64,000 nucleotides of DNA from Stromatinia cepivora (taxonomy: Eukaryota; Ascomycota; Leotiomycetes; Helotiales; Sclerotiniaceae), in assembly GCA_014898415.1 (NCBI GenBank), contig RCTD01000034.1, positions 62,001 to 126,000 on the forward strand, given 5' to 3'. A program made the translations under genes and the position numbers. Under the pieces are notes generated by a model that was not told the DNA's origin, did not search any database, and was given only the letters and a program-made list of their open reading frames with translations. Shown here one piece after another: positions 1-13,240 of the stretch. Position 1 is the stretch's first letter. Each line of letters opens with the position of its first letter.

Positions 1-300
1 TAACAATAAATCTTTGATATTATTTAAAACAAAGATATCGATAATATTCTTAACTTTTTCAAAATTGATTTCTATATCTTCAATCAATCTATACAAAATG
101 ATAATATTTCTATTAAGGATAATTATTATCGTTTTATATTTATATATTATAAATCTTAATTCTCTTACAATTTTCAAGCTTATTATATTGATTATCGATC
201 CTAAATCGATAATACTATTAATCTTGATATTCTTATTTATAAAGATCACAATAATAATAAATATATTATATATTTTTTTTGATTGATAATTAAAAAAGGT
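1..300 (-). pseudogene. Retropepsin remnant of Gypsy copy A3
   Basis: The minus-strand reading corresponds to the aspartic protease of A1, where the motif IDSGS is still visible, followed by a loop and a stretch ending in FEYKRDK. Here the coding strand is heavily A/T substituted and only the antisense is open, which is a shadow and not a gene. The function in a live element would be polyprotein cleavage. The identification rests on alignment to A1 and A2, not on intact catalytic residues. Confidence 0.6.
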
Positions 301-3175
301 ATTTAAATAATTAATAATTGTTAAAGCTATTACAATTTTTTCAATAAAAATTTCTGAATTTTTGAAAAACTCTTTTTGTTCTTCGATATTTGTAATTAAT
401 ATTTTTTTGAAAGTTTATTTAAAAAGATTTAATATATATATAAAAATAATCCCAATTATTATCAGGATTTCGATTTTGCAAATCTGTTCTAAGATTTTTG
501 TTAAAGATTCTATAATATAAATAATGATTAATATTTACTTTTTTATTTTTGAGGATCTAATATAAGAATTAAATGTTCTATTCTTTTGTATTATATCATT
601 TTCATCAAATATAAAAAGATTCTCCCTTTTTTAAAATTCTTTTACTTTATTTTTTTCGTTTTCATTAATATCCATAATTTCATTTTTATTAAAGAATTCT
701 ATCTTTAATTTTTCCTTTTCAATTTGATTCATTATTTTGAATAATATCTTTCGAAAAATGTTTAACGATTTTTGGGGTTTATCAATTCCACTTTATTTTA
801 TCGATTTAGATTTTTTAGATAATTGGCTTTATAATTTTAAAGCTTTTTTAGATTAAATAATTATATTGATATTAATAATTTCTCCTTTTCGATAATTGAT
901 ATTATTTATAAATATATTCTTTACAATTTCGATATTAAAGATTCTGAAATTCAATAAACTATTCTTAATATTAGATTTCTTTAATAATTTCTTTTATTGA
1001 TTAAATCTATAAATTTTTGTATATATTTTAATCTGATAATTCTTTGAAAAGTTCTTTTATTTGAAAATTAAAAAAGGGTTAGAATATCCTTTAGGATCAA
1101 ATATAAAGATTCTATATTCATTATAATGATATAATCCAATATTAATATCATCGATTTTTTTAGGATAATTTTATTTCATAGTATAATCATTATTATAAAA
1201 AGATTTTTTAAAACAATAATAATAAAAATAATCCTTTTTGTAAACTTTATTTATATCAAAAAGAATCCTTTTCTGTTTATTCTAAATAGAATAATCATTA
1301 TATCTTGTATTACTTCTTTGATAAATAGTTTGATATTGTAATAACAAGAAGAATAATTTCGAGTCCCTTGTATCTTTGATTTTCGCCTTTAGATGATTTA
1401 TACTAAATTTATTCAAAAGATTAATAATTTCATTTATAAAATTCTTTATTTTTTATCCTTAAGAATAAGGTTTTATATTGATATCAAAGATAAATAGAGT
1501 TTTTATATATTTATATATAATCTAGAAAACAATAGCTTAATAAGATTTAGATCTTTTGTAAATTCGGACGATAAAATCTTCAGAAAAGTATTATTTATAG
1601 ATTTCATCTATTATTCTTTTGAAGTTCATAGAAATAGAATTATTAAGATCAATTTTAAATTGCTTAATAATTTTCTTTCCTATTTGGATATATAGATTAT
1701 ACAGAAATATCCTTCTAACTTCGAATTCGATGATTATATAATTATTAATAAATTGAATAACCGAAAATACAAATTTGGCAATATAATCCTTTATTATTAT
1801 TAAATTTATATTATAATCCTTTTTATTTTTATTATATTGATTATCAATAAATTGATTAAGAAAGTTTTAGATATCTATTATTTGTTGGATATTATAATTA
1901 CAAAAATATTAGAGTAATATTAATCTCAATTCTTTTTTTTCAATTATATCTAATAAAATTGTATTCCGGTATAAATTTGATTTGGATAATAATAATATAA
2001 TTACAATATTAAGGAAATTGAATTCGTATTTCTTTATCGGATATACTGTAATCAATTTGTAAAGCATCCCAAATTATAAGGAAATCAAATATATCGATCT
2101 TATTAAAAATAGGGGTAGTAATATTCCTAATATATAATATAATAAAGTATATATATATATAATCCTTAATATAAACAATAAATAGAATTTTTAGTAGATT
2201 TTGTTATTATTGATTTACTTTTTTTTCTTTTTTGATTTTCTTTGTTTTTTTTTTCTTTTTTAATAAGATTTCCATTATTATCAATAAAAAATTCTTCAAT
2301 AGATTCAAAAGAATCGATAATCAAAGTAATAATATTATCCTTTGATTCTTGAAGAGTATTTTATAAAAGATTCAATTTTATAAATAAATTAAAGTTATCT
2401 ATTATATTATCATAATTTGATTGAAAAATATCTGATTCATTAGAATCTAATTCAATATTTAATTTTTAATAGCTTTCAATATTCATAATTTTTCTTTAAT
2501 AAATTTTCAAAAGAAAAAGAAAGATATATATAATTCTTTTCAAAGTTTTCCTTTTTCCAAAGAAATATATAAATTTTAAATCTTTTAACTAAAAGTTTTT
2601 TAAAATATATCTTAAATTCTTGATTATTGATATCAAAGATAATAATTTAGTATATTATTTCCAATCCTTTCTATTACTCCAATATATATTTAAATATTCA
2701 TATAACTTTAAAGATATATAAAACATTCAAAATCCTTTAATATGATTAATCGTATTCAATCAAAATCGTTTTTAAGATTGAAGTTTTCTTATTTGCAAAA
2801 ATAAATAATTCATTTACAAATAGAAACTCTATTATATTTGAAGTTCTAATATACTTTTAATATTACTAATTACATTCCCAAATAAAACCTTTATCGATAT
2901 ATTCCTTTCAAAATAGAAAGTAGAATAATGATTCTATTGAAAAATGATTTATCTTTGATATAATAAATAAATACAAATAAAGGAACTTTGATAATCAAAA
3001 CTTCTTTATTCAAAATTTGACAATCCTATATTTTTGAAAGAATTATCCTTTCAAAATCAATCCCATTCTTTTATCTACAAATTATTAATTTTACTTTCTT
3101 TTCAATTATAATTTCCTTATAAATATATTTGTATAATATAAACTATATAATTCGAATCCCTATATAAATTATTAT

Positions 3176-3466
3176 TATAAAAGAAATAGATCGAGATATA
3201 TATATCCCGATAATATATTGCAAAATGAAATGAGAATTGAAATTGATCAGATTATATTATAAAGATTTCAAATAATAAAACTAATAGATTTAAATAATGA
3301 TTTGAATTGTATATAAATGGGATACAAAAAGATTAATAGAAAACGATTGATTTCTTTCAAAGAAAAAGGAATAGAATTCTCTTTTATATTTAACTACAAA
3401 GAGTTATATGATTATATAACTACGAACTAACTATATGTTAAGCCTTGATATCCCAACTTTCTCATA
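3176..3466 (-). repeat. 5' LTR of Gypsy copy A3
   Basis: The 291-bp repeat aligns end to end with the LTRs at 28,985-29,275, 31,498-31,789, 41,947-42,238 and 56,116-56,407. Its right (outer) end keeps CCTTGATATCCCAACTTTCT, while the left (inner) end is RIP-mutated (TATAAAAGAAAT where other copies have TGTGAAAGAGGT). The next bases are ATAT, compatible with the 4-bp target duplication of this family; the other side is outside the window. Confidence 0.88.
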
Positions 3467-3606
3467 ATATGATATTATAATCGGCAATTCTATTATTCAA
3501 TTTTATTATATTTATTTTAATTTTGAATTTCAAATTTAAGTTATAGTATTGTTACAATTTTCATTTGTTGATTAAATCACTTTTTTTGATTATAATATGA
3601 TCTTTG

Positions 3607-4418
3607 ATCAACTTTTAAGAGTTTATAATAATTCTAATAAGATTCAAAAAGTTGAAGATCGTTTTTATATTTTGAAGTAAAATATTGATTTATTATATAT
3701 TTATATTGCAAAATTCGAAAGGATTTTATATAAAATTTGTAATCAAAATTGATCTGATTCGAATAAGATATCGATTTTCTATAATAAATTCAATTCAATT
3801 TTATATAATCGATTTGTTCAGCAATTCAGTTTATTTTGTTTTTATTTTGAATTTGTATAAGTTATATAACAATTAATTATTCGTTCGATTAATGATTTTA
3901 TTTTTAGTAGAATTATTAGTTTCACTTTTTATATATTGTAATGCTTTGGTTTTTATTTTCAAAATCGTTTCGATCTAATGGATGTATTTGGTATCAATTA
4001 TATTCTAGGTATATTCGATTTCGATTTCATTTTAGTGTTATTATTAAAGGTATCTTTTTGATTTCAATGATTGAAAGTTCTTGAATTTATTTTATAAGAA
4101 TAAATTTGTTTTTGTAAAGAGAATAGATGTGTAAGATATAGATTCTTATATTATTGGGTTTGTATTTGTTATTTGGATTTATATAATAGAATATATGATT
4201 TATTTGATTCAGTTAGTTATTTTATATTAATTATTTTGGACGATAATGATATAGATTTAGAATGGGATGAAGAAAGGATAAAAAAGGAATTGGAGAATTT
4301 AATGTATTTAGAAAATGTGGTTGATGAATATACTTTTTCTGATCGAATAGAGGAAGTAATGAATATTATTGAATTTATATATTTAATCGAATTGATAAAT
4401 AAAATTAATGATTTGTAA
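3607..4418 (+). pseudogene. Gag-like protein remnant of element B'
   Basis: Reading the plus strand with stops bridged gives a retrotransposon gag (CA-like) pattern: an FDQLL..Y start, then YIAKFERILY at about 3,700, then NKISIFYNKFNSILYNRF, then FEFV. This follows the Ty3/Gypsy gag layout of a Y-x-x-F-E helix and an F-x-x-x-L-x-x-x-I helix. A TGA replaces a likely Trp before SDSNKI. The downstream open stretch 4,173-4,418 (81 codons, acidic, with DEERIKKELENL and YTFSDRIEEVMN) is conserved in copy B on the opposite strand, so it is the real C-terminal coding part. No protease, RT or integrase follows before the LTR. Confidence 0.6.
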
Positions 4419-4494
4419 TTATAATTGTTTTTGGATTCTTTTATATTATTTGTTTAAAATATTTAAGATGAGTTTTTATATAGGGGGGGGGTAG

Positions 4495-4664
4495 TATTAT
4501 GTATATGTATAATATGATCGATTCGAATCTTAATTGGAATACAGTATTCCCTGAATAAATTAAGTGAGTTTTTGGTTTGTATATATATAATTATATAGTT
4601 TTATCTTTCGATCTATAGTTTTTAATTCTAAGAGATACTCAAGTTATTCGGCCGTTATGTTACA
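4495..4664 (+). repeat. 3' LTR of element B'
   Basis: This 170-bp terminal repeat matches 27,388-27,556 and 56,454-56,622 (169 bp each) in reverse orientation. The right end reads CGGCCGTTATGTTACA. It is preceded by a G9 run, a plausible polypurine tract, which supports plus-strand sense. The bases after it (TTAAT) would be the target duplication; the partner is outside the window. Confidence 0.85.
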
Positions 4665-4959
4665 TTAATAATCTCAATAAAATCGAAACAATAAAAGAAA
4701 AAGAAAAAGAATTCGAATAATATCGGAATATAAAAAAGAATTTCAATCTAGAAATTATAATTAAAACTATATAGAATACTCATACAAAGAAAAAAAAGTA
4801 TTTAAAATCAAATATTTAAATTTTATTTCTATTTTAAATACTATATAGGATATAAGATTTCTTAATTTAATAAAATTTATAAAAGAAGAAATATTTACTT
4901 TTCCTTACAATTTTTCGAAAAATAATTATATTTATTGATCAAGAATATTTATCGATTTT

Positions 4960-7900
4960 GAAATAAATAGATTCGTTTTTATCAATATTATATTTTTTAT
5001 TTGTTTATTTCCTATAGTTAAATTAAGAATTATATTATTTGAGATTTTGATTGAAATTAAAAGATATAATGATATATAAGATTATATTATTACTTATTTT
5101 ATATTCTTTAATCTAATGATTAATAATTGTAAAGAATCTTTTGTTCTTTTCTTTATTATTGAATTAAGGAATTATAATATTATTTTAAATAGATTTTGAT
5201 TATTAAAGATTTGAATGAAATTTGATTACTTCAATCGATGTCTCGAATAATCTAAAAAGAAATTCTATATTATTTTTTATTCGAATAATCTTTTTATTAT
5301 TCAATCATCCCTTTACAAATAGAAAATCGATCGATTAGTTTAATAAAATATTAATCAATGAAATAATCAATTCAAAGAATATTAAAATTAAAGAAATTTA
5401 TAATTAAGTAGATCAATTATAGTTGATGATATATAACAAAAGCTTTCAAATATAAATACAATACAGACTTTTGTTGAAAAAAAGAAAAACCCGATTTCCT
5501 TCAAATTCAATCCATTCTTTTCCCGACAAATCATATCATTATTGCAGATCTATAAATGCCTCCCCTATATATCATCTGAAATCCTTGATCTATATATATT
5601 TAAATCCAACAAATTCTAATTAGAATATCAAAGAGATAAATAAAATAAATTTTTTATTATTATTTTAAAAGAATTCGATGATATAATAAAATTTCAATAG
5701 AATAAACAATATACAAAAGAAAAAATATTAATTGTTTTAATTGAATTCAAGAATACAAAAGTTCGAAAGAAATTCTATCAAGTATTAATCGAAATCGATT
5801 TAGAATCCGAAATATTATTTGAATATCAATAATATCATTGAACCTTTTTTAAATATAAATCAAATATCTTATCTTTTAATCGATTTTATAATTATGAAAT
5901 TATATTGAAAGACAAAAAGGAAAAAGCTTTATATTATAATCTACTTTATAAAATATCCTTAAAACAATTAGAAATCGTTAAAAAATATATTATAAATAAT
6001 CTCAACAAAGATTTTATTGAATCTAATCAAGTCTTTTATACTATATTCATTTTATTCGTTAAAAAACCCAATAATAATTTAAGGTTCTATATAAACTTCA
6101 GATTATTGAATTCTTTAATACTAAAAATCAATATCCCTTTCCTTTAATCAATAAAATACTTTTTCGGTTTTCTAATACTAAAGTTTTTATAAAATCCAAT
6201 ATTCATCAAATCTTTTATTATATAAAAATGAATCCTGCTTCAAAAAAGTATACTATTTTTCGAATCCAATATAAATTATACAAATACAAAATCATACTAT
6301 TTGAATTAATAAATAATCCTACAATCTATTAATATTATATAAATAATATTTTATTCGATTATTTAAATATCTTTTATATAATATACCTTAATAATATTCT
6401 AATCTACTCCGAAAATAAAAAAGAATACTAAACTTATATTAAACTAATTCTCAAACAATTAAAAATTGCTAATCTATAAATGAATTTCAAGAAATATAAA
6501 TTCAATATTATATATATCAAATATTCTGATTTTATTAACTTTATTAAAAAAATTAAAATAATTGAAAATTAAACCTTTTCGATAACAATAAAAGAAATCC
6601 AATTATTTCTCGATTTTTGTAATTTTTATTAATAATTCATTAAAGACTATAATATAATAACAAAACCTTTTAACAAATTTATTAAAACAAATATTAAATT
6701 CATATTCAACAAAATATATCAAAATATATTCAATATCTTGAAGAAAAGTTCATTTTTATTCCATTCCTATAATATTATAATTATTAATTCTTTTATATAC
6801 TCGAAACAAATATATCTAATGAAATAAATATCAATATATTATTATAACAATATAACAAAGATTAATTATTTGTAATTTATTTCTCCGAGATTATGATTAC
6901 TATTAAATTGAACTACAAAATTCACAATAAGAAAATACTATTAATTATTCGATCTTTCAATTATTAGAAAACGAAACTCATTGATTCACCATATAAAATC
7001 AAGATTTATATTAATTATAAAATCCTCAAATATTTTGTAATTACCAAAATCTTCAATATCCGATAAATTCGCTAAATAAAAGTACTAATCGATTATAATT
7101 TCATTATTATATATTATCCTAAAAAGAATAACCTTTTCATTAATATTTTAATCCATTGAATCAACAAATTGGATTTCCAGAATTATATCAAAAAAAAAGA
7201 ATCGTTTTCAACAATTTATTAAAAATAACCAAATTGATATCAAAATTATAAAAAAAACCTTACAAAAATAATATCCAAATAAAACAATAATTATTAATAT
7301 CAATTTAAATAAAATCATTCCTCGATTTGATCTAATTAATTATATCATTAAAACAAATAAAACTATAAATAATTTATTAATACTTGAAATACAAATTATC
7401 AAAGATTATAAATATATATCATTTCAAAATGATTTTTTACTTCATAATAATCATTTGATAATACCCGATATCGATAATCTTCGAATTTATTTAATTTATA
7501 AAACCTACAATTCTATTTCTATTATTTATTTTAATATAAATAAAATCTACCTTTTATTATTTCAACAATATTACAAATACAAAATACATAATATCATAAC
7601 TAAATATATATATAATTATTATATCTACAAATATAATTCTATTTTATATAATCATATCCTCGATTTATTATATCCATTTCCGATTCCTATTCAAATATTA
7701 TAATATATCATTATAAATTATTACAATTTTAATAAGAATAAATATAGATATAATAATATTTTAATCATTATTGATCAATTAACAAAATAAATTATCTTTA
7801 TATTTTATTATAAATCAATCGATATTTGAATTTAAATACAATTATATCTTTATTATATATATCGATATTATAATTCCCTTGAGATTATAGTATCGGATCG

Positions 7901-8790
7901 CAATCTTTAATTTATATTACAATTCTGAAAAGAATTCAATTAAATCCTAAATACAGATTTGAAATTATTTATTATTTATTATCCTTAAATCGATAATCAA
8001 ACTAAAATCTATAATTAATATTTTCAATAGCAATTAAAACTATTTATTAATTATTACTAAAACAATTGATCAAAATTTTATTTATAATAGATTATATATA
8101 ATTTACTTTTTCATATAACTTTTTAAAAGGATTTATACTCTACAAACCTTATATAGATATATATTAAAGTATATATAAGAATAAAAAGAAAATATTGATA
8201 AATCAACAAATGATATAAATATATATAATACTTATATATATATAAAATATAATAGTTTAACTTTTATATAAACAAAAAAAGATCTATTATATATCTAAAT
8301 CAAAATATCAAAACCTATGAACACTTATCAATATAAAATCAATTTCGATATCAAAGATTATATTTAATTTAATAAAAAGAATTACTTTATTCAAAGATTA
8401 TTCAAAAAATTAGATTTTCCGATTCAAGGAAGATTCAAGATCATTAATCGATTTGAGAATTCTTTCAAACTCGAACTCTCGATTATAATGAAAATTCATT
8501 CTATTTTCCTTTCAGATCGATTATATAAAGTATACAATAATCTTTTTTTTGATCAAATATTTGAATTACTTTTATTTATTAATATAATTAATAATTCAGA
8601 ATAAAAAATAAAGAAGGTTTTAATAATAAAGAAAATATGAAAAACCTTATTATATAGAATCTTATAATTTAATAACGATATTAATCTCATTTAATATTCT
8701 ATTTCCGATCTTAAAACATTATTATACTTCTTATACGATTTTCATCTGATCAATTCAATATTGTCTGATTCCTTTAATCGATTATTTGAT
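4960..8790 (+). pseudogene. Pol polyprotein remnant of element E
   Basis: Recognisable stretches are YNIILNRFWLL in the protease tail; LLYKISLKQLEIVKKYI, VKKPNNNLRFYINFR and LNSLILKINIPFL in the RT fingers; and YLNNILIYSENKKEY at about 6,380, where families have YLDDILIYS. RNase H-connection sequence follows as LFLDFCNFY..FIKDYNII..PFNKF. Integrase shows VPDIDNLR-like at 7,455, LLYPFPIPIQIL at 7,660, IVSDRNL at 7,888 (second catalytic Asp intact) and an HPQTDGQTE-like stretch degraded to DNQTKIYNQYFQ. The chromodomain-like end has NSE.KIKKVL and YDFHLINSI. Both RT active-site Asp codons read Asn, the expected product of G-to-A mutation. Confidence 0.75.
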
Positions 8791-9117
8791 TGAATAAAGT
8801 TTTACAAAAATAAAAAAGATAATTATAATTATATAGATAATAATTCATCTATAAAATCAAACAAAAGAAAAGTATTCTTCAATTTAGCAAACTATATATT
8901 ATGATTTCATAATGATATATATATATACAATCACAAAAGGATCGAAAACCTATACAAATTCAAAGGAATTTGATTATATATATATATAACCCGAACTCTA
9001 TATAATAAATGAATTGTTATTATTCAAACAATATGAAAGTAATATATTAAAAAATTCATACCTATCATTATTTCATAAATCATACAAAAGAGAAGCTTGA
9101 ATATAATAAAAACGAAA

Positions 9118-9822
9118 TATAACGTCACCCCTGTCAATTTCGTTTGATTTGATCAATTTGATCGATTAATCTGATCGATTTCCGAATTGATTATATTAAT
9201 CACCCATTATCATTATACTATAATTCAACTTCCCCTTCTTTTCTATTAAAACTTTTTTCTTTCAGAAGTTCTTCAAATCCAAAAAAATATAAATCAATAT
9301 TAATTTACCCAATTGATAAACGATTCAATCGATTTGATCAATTCATTCGTCATTTTGATCAATTTGATCAATTAATTTGATTAATTTGATCAATTTCCAA
9401 TAAATTAATTAAATCAATCAAAATGATTAATCTAATTGATTTAGGGCTTATAAACCTTCAAAAAACCTGGTTTTAGATGAATTAATAATAGAATAAAGGA
9501 ATAAAATACTTGACAAGTTTTTCTAAAGAGAAGAGTAATATTACAAATCGTGAATTATAAGAGATTAATTATATAATATCTTTTATTTTTTATAATAAAG
9601 AATAAATTAATCATTTGTATATATATATTACAATTTATATAATTTAGTATAATAAAATGATAACTCTAATAATATATATATACGATTCTGCAATTCACAA
9701 ATAGATATTTGTATATATATATCTAATCGCTTTTTACAAGCTATAATTCTTCAATTGTAGATTCTAAAGAACATAATTGACCCTGTTTATTCAGCTCTAC
9801 TACGGCTCTTGTGCGTCACACA
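9118..9822 (+). repeat. Probable 3' LTR region of element E
   Basis: The region starts with TATAACGTCACCCCTG, a likely RIP-mutated TGTAACGTCACC. It contains dispersed short TGATCAATT motifs (9,150-9,440) and ends near a less mutated stretch at 9,783-9,840. That stretch holds an 8-bp stem hairpin (CTCTTGTG at 9,806-9,813 pairing with CACAAGAG at 9,819-9,826). The matching 5' LTR is outside the window, so both ends are inferred. Confidence 0.4.
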
Positions 9823-10339
9823 AGAGTCAGATAATTCCTGGAAAAAAGATAACTCCGAATAGTAATTGTATGATTGAAATTCAGATGAATTGATTTGAAT
9901 CTTGAATATTTTAATCTTTATAATACGAATTCTTTTAGGCATTTATTCGAAATTATGAATTTGCGAATCCTTTATAAATTGATTAGATAAATATATAAAA
10001 TGTAATAATTTTTATAATGATTGGATTTCTTTTATAAAATACTTTGATTAATTATTTTAATATATATACTTTTTTTAGAATATTAAGATTGATTGATTAG
10101 AATAATTTCTAGATTATTTTTATATATACTATAAAGAATTTTAATAATATAATTAGTAGGTTTATACTTTATATTTTTTATATTAATATATTCAATGAAA
10201 TTAGGATTTATATTATTATTACAAACATCTTTTTGAATAATATTAATATCTTTATCTATAAAATATAATTATTTTTTAATGAAAAAATCAACATCTTTAA
10301 TTTCTCCAATAAAAAGATCAATCAGTATTCATATATTTT

Positions 10340-10530
10340 TATTATATACTTTATCATTATTATCTGAAAAATTAAATAAATTGGATAATTCTAGATCAAT
10401 TTCTTTATTCTTATTATTACTTTTTAGATCTATATCTATCCTTAAGGTCAATTTGGTTATAAATAATAGATCTGAAATATATTTGATCAATAAATTCAGG
10501 GTTTTTTCGATCTATAAAAAGAAATAGATA
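10340..10530 (-). pseudogene. Gag-like fragment shared with 60.8 kb
   Basis: The minus strand reads IDLKSNNKNKEIDLELSNLF followed by N-F-S-D-N-N-D-K-V-Y-N-K. This is nearly identical to the plus-strand frame at 60,840-60,960. Conservation of an acidic, coherent peptide in two distant copies, through a region of very low GC, argues for a real coding remnant. I cannot assign a domain; position before a Copia RNase H in the second copy suggests the N-terminal part of a Copia-like polyprotein. Confidence 0.5.
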
Positions 10531-12469
10531 AATAAAATCATCATAATCATTTTTATTTTGAATAATCGTTTCATTTATTTCGATATAATCTTATATATCA
10601 AAAACTCTAATAAACTATTTAAACTCTTTTATAATATAAATATTAATTATTTGATTAATAGAATTTATATAATAAATGAATTCTTTATTGAACATTATAT
10701 TTCGAATAATAATAACTTTATCGAGTTTGAATATTTATATATAATAGATTAGTATATTTGAGATATAATTATAATTTGATTATACTAAATTATTTCCCTG
10801 TTTTCGTTTATAAAATAATTCAATAATATCTATTTATCGATATATTTTATTTATATTTTCCAAATAACAAATTTACTTTATTAGGTTATTTCTAGTTTTC
10901 AATTATTAAAATAATTTAGAAATTCTTTTTACAATATATAAAAAGAATTCTAATAAAAAATATTCTTTTTGAATACTTTCATTTCTATTTTGATTTTCTT
11001 TTTCAAATTATCAAGATATATTATAAAATCATTTATATTTTGATGAAATTGTTATTTAATATAAATAATATATTAAATAACGAATCATTATTGATTATTT
11101 TTATTTAAAATAGAATTATATATATACTCTCTGAATTATCTTTACAATATATAAATATTATCTATTTCTTTATATTATTATCAAATCACTAATAATTGTT
11201 TTTAAAAGTATTAAATAATATAATTTATTTTCTTTTAATTAATTGGATCATAATATTCATTATTATCTCGAAATATAAACTCTATTTAAAAAAAACCTTT
11301 TGTTTTTATTATATTAGAATCCTTATAAAATAAAAGTTTTTGAAATTTCAAGGATTTCTTTTAAAGAATAGAAATGTTATTAAATATTATTATTATTATT
11401 TTATTAAAATCTATTATTAAAAGATTTATATTCCTTTTTTATATAAAACAAATAAATATCTTTTCGATTTGTTATCAATTTGCTCTTTTAAAAGTTTCAA
11501 ATTCTTTTTATATATTTTCAAATTGTTATATTAATTTCATCTCAAATTAAATAATAAATTGATAATTAAATATAAATATATTATTATCGATTCTATTTTT
11601 ACTTTTAAAATTATTCTCAATTTGATTTTGAAAGATATTTTGATTAATCGAAAGATTTGAAGTTCTTTTTGTTTCAATTATTATATTTTTAATAATATAT
11701 CAAAAACAATTAATTAATGAATTGTTTTTCAAAAAGAAAAATAAAAAGAATTATAAGAATTATAAATAACAAAAAATCAATTAATCTCAATTTAATTATA
11801 AAAGTTTTTATTATTTATTTTATAAAAAAAAATCATTTTCTTTTTAAGTTTAATTAATAAACAATATCAAAATGATAATTCCTATTATTAATATATTATA
11901 TAAAAAGAGTTTCTTTAAATCCTGAAAATAATAAATTAATATATCGTTATCTTTATGTTTAAATTTCGCTTACGAATCGTATCTATCTAGTCCCAAACTT
12001 AGATTCATGATTGTAATATAAACTAGTTTAAAGAATTCAAAATTGAAAAAGTTAAAACTAATTCCAATTGATTCAATTAATTAAAGAATATCATAAAAAA
12101 GATTAAAATCTTAAAATATTTCATTCTTTCTATTTAATATAAAGAATTTAATATAGAGTATTTTTAATATCGATTTTAAATCTAAAATAAAAATCAATAT
12201 TATTTTTGTTATTTTAATATTTTAATATAAGTTTAAGACTTCTTTTTATATTTATATATTTAGATTTTTATTATTTCAATTCAGATTCAAATTCGTATTA
12301 TAAAAGAGTTGAGAGATTAAAGTTCAATATATAATCTTTTAGGATTAAATATAAAAAAGAATTTTGTTTCTTTTTTGAATATTTGATTATTTTTTATTTA
12401 TCTTTTTATATATTAATTGAATATAATTTAATCAATTATTCTTTTTATTCTCTTTTATAATATATTAAA

Positions 12470-12700
12470 AAGATATATATTACAAAAAGTCTGACAATCT
12501 TCTATATTATATAAGAGATCAAGGATATACTTTTCAATCGGGATAAACATTCTTCTAGATTTTATTAATCTCTTTGATTAATAAATAATCCTAATATATT
12601 AACAAATGAAGATTTAATCTAATCAAAATATTTATTAATTAAATAATCATTTATTTGTTTTATATATATAGTCTTTAATCTATATAATCAAAAGCAAATC
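12470..12700 (+). repeat. LTR-like fragment related to 63,735-63,930
   Basis: The interval aligns in the same orientation with 63,735-63,930, for example AAATGAAGATTTAATCTAAT here and AAACAAAGATCTAATCTAAT there. Differences are mostly C/T and G/A. It starts where the other copy has a G6 run followed by TGTATTATAG. The right end was not resolved. Confidence 0.5.
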
Positions 12701-13240
12701 ATTTAATTCAATTTACTTTATTAATTATATATATTATCTATTCCCCGATCTCTGAAAATATTCTATAGTTATACTATCTTATAATAATATATATATCTCG
12801 ATTTATTTGTTTTATAATATTTAGATATAATTATATAAAAATTAAAATCTATTTTATATTTTAATATAATTCGATATATGAAATATCTTTTTGAAAAAAA
12901 TAAAAAATATCTAAATAATTCTAACATTTATAATTAAATTAAAAAATATATAAAAACAGTTTTTTGAATAATAAATATTTTTTAAATTATAAATCATAAA
13001 AAAAGATAATTATAAAAAGTATAACAAATTGAATATTCTTTATAATCTCGAAAGAATCGTAGTTAAAGTTCGTATTATAATATTATAAAATATAAAATTA
13101 ATCAATTTCTCATAAATTAATTGAAATGAAGAAAAGAAATATTTATATAATTTAATCAAGTAAATAAAAATTTTATATTCGAATTTTTAATTTAATTAAT
13201 TCCAATTCTTCAATTGATTCATTTATTTATTTTAATTATT

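Larger units (their letters stand above)
1..3466 (-). mobile_element. Ty3/Gypsy LTR retrotransposon copy A3 (5' part only, RIP-degraded)
   Basis: This is the third copy of the family seen as A1 (31.5-42.2 kb) and A2 (29.0-56.4 kb). The antisense of 14-286 matches the protease region of both other copies, and 1,840-3,170 parallels A2 at 54.78-56.1 kb. It reads on the minus strand, so its 5' LTR is at 3,176-3,466, the gag region is at about 0.5-3.1 kb and the protease lies at the left edge; pol would continue outside the window. It is about 20% GC with no long open frame. It sits beside or inside element B', whose sequence begins at 3,467. It is inactive. Confidence 0.85.
3467..4664 (+). mobile_element. 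Short gag-only LTR element B' (3' part)
   Basis: This block is the inverted counterpart of element B (27,388-28,578). It comprises a gag-like region, a G-rich polypurine tract (4,483-4,491) and a 170-bp 3' LTR (4,495-4,664). Copy A3 is inserted on its left, so the 5' LTR is not in view. On its right, element E sequence resumes at once, so B' interrupts E between its gag and protease regions. The complete copy B shows that the element has no pol and is about 1.8 kb, so it must rely on enzymes from other elements. RIP has introduced stops. Confidence 0.72.
4665..9822 (+). mobile_element. Ty3/Gypsy chromovirus-type retrotransposon E (interrupted, RIP-degraded)
   Basis: With stops bridged, the plus strand gives protease (about 4,960-5,270), reverse transcriptase (about 5,905-6,560), RNase H (about 6,560-7,130), integrase (about 7,440-8,150), an integrase C-terminal/SH3-like part (about 8,380-8,560) and a chromodomain-like end (about 8,580-8,790). 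The order protease-RT-RNase H-integrase-chromodomain is that of chromoviruses. The gag and 5' LTR are missing because element B' sits at 4,664 and the rest lies left of the window. The right boundary is not proven: a degenerate TGTAACGTCACC-like start at 9,118 suggests a 3' LTR to about 9.82 kb. It is inactive: no long ORF, and the catalytic Asp codons are changed to Asn. Confidence 0.8.
9823..13240. repeat. Unresolved AT-rich RIP-degraded retroelement DNA
   Basis: About 3.4 kb of roughly 20% GC DNA without a usable reading frame. Two parts can be tied to other loci. The minus strand at 10,340-10,530 encodes the same gag-like stretch as 60,800-60,960. The interval 12,470-12,700 aligns with the LTR-like end at 63,735-63,930. 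These lie in conflicting orientations here, so more than one broken copy is probably present. No host gene is supported. The change to ordinary composition at about 13,262 is abrupt. Confidence 0.6.

Noticed and set aside
4483..4491. G9 run as a quadruplex or assembly artefact
   Set aside because: It sits exactly before the 3' LTR of B' and has a G-rich counterpart in B, so a polypurine tract explains it.
1..13240. Mitochondrial genome or plasmid origin for the AT-rich DNA
   Set aside because: The low GC is explained by C-to-T/G-to-A mutation of identifiable Gypsy and Copia elements with LTRs and target duplications; no mitochondrial genes are seen.
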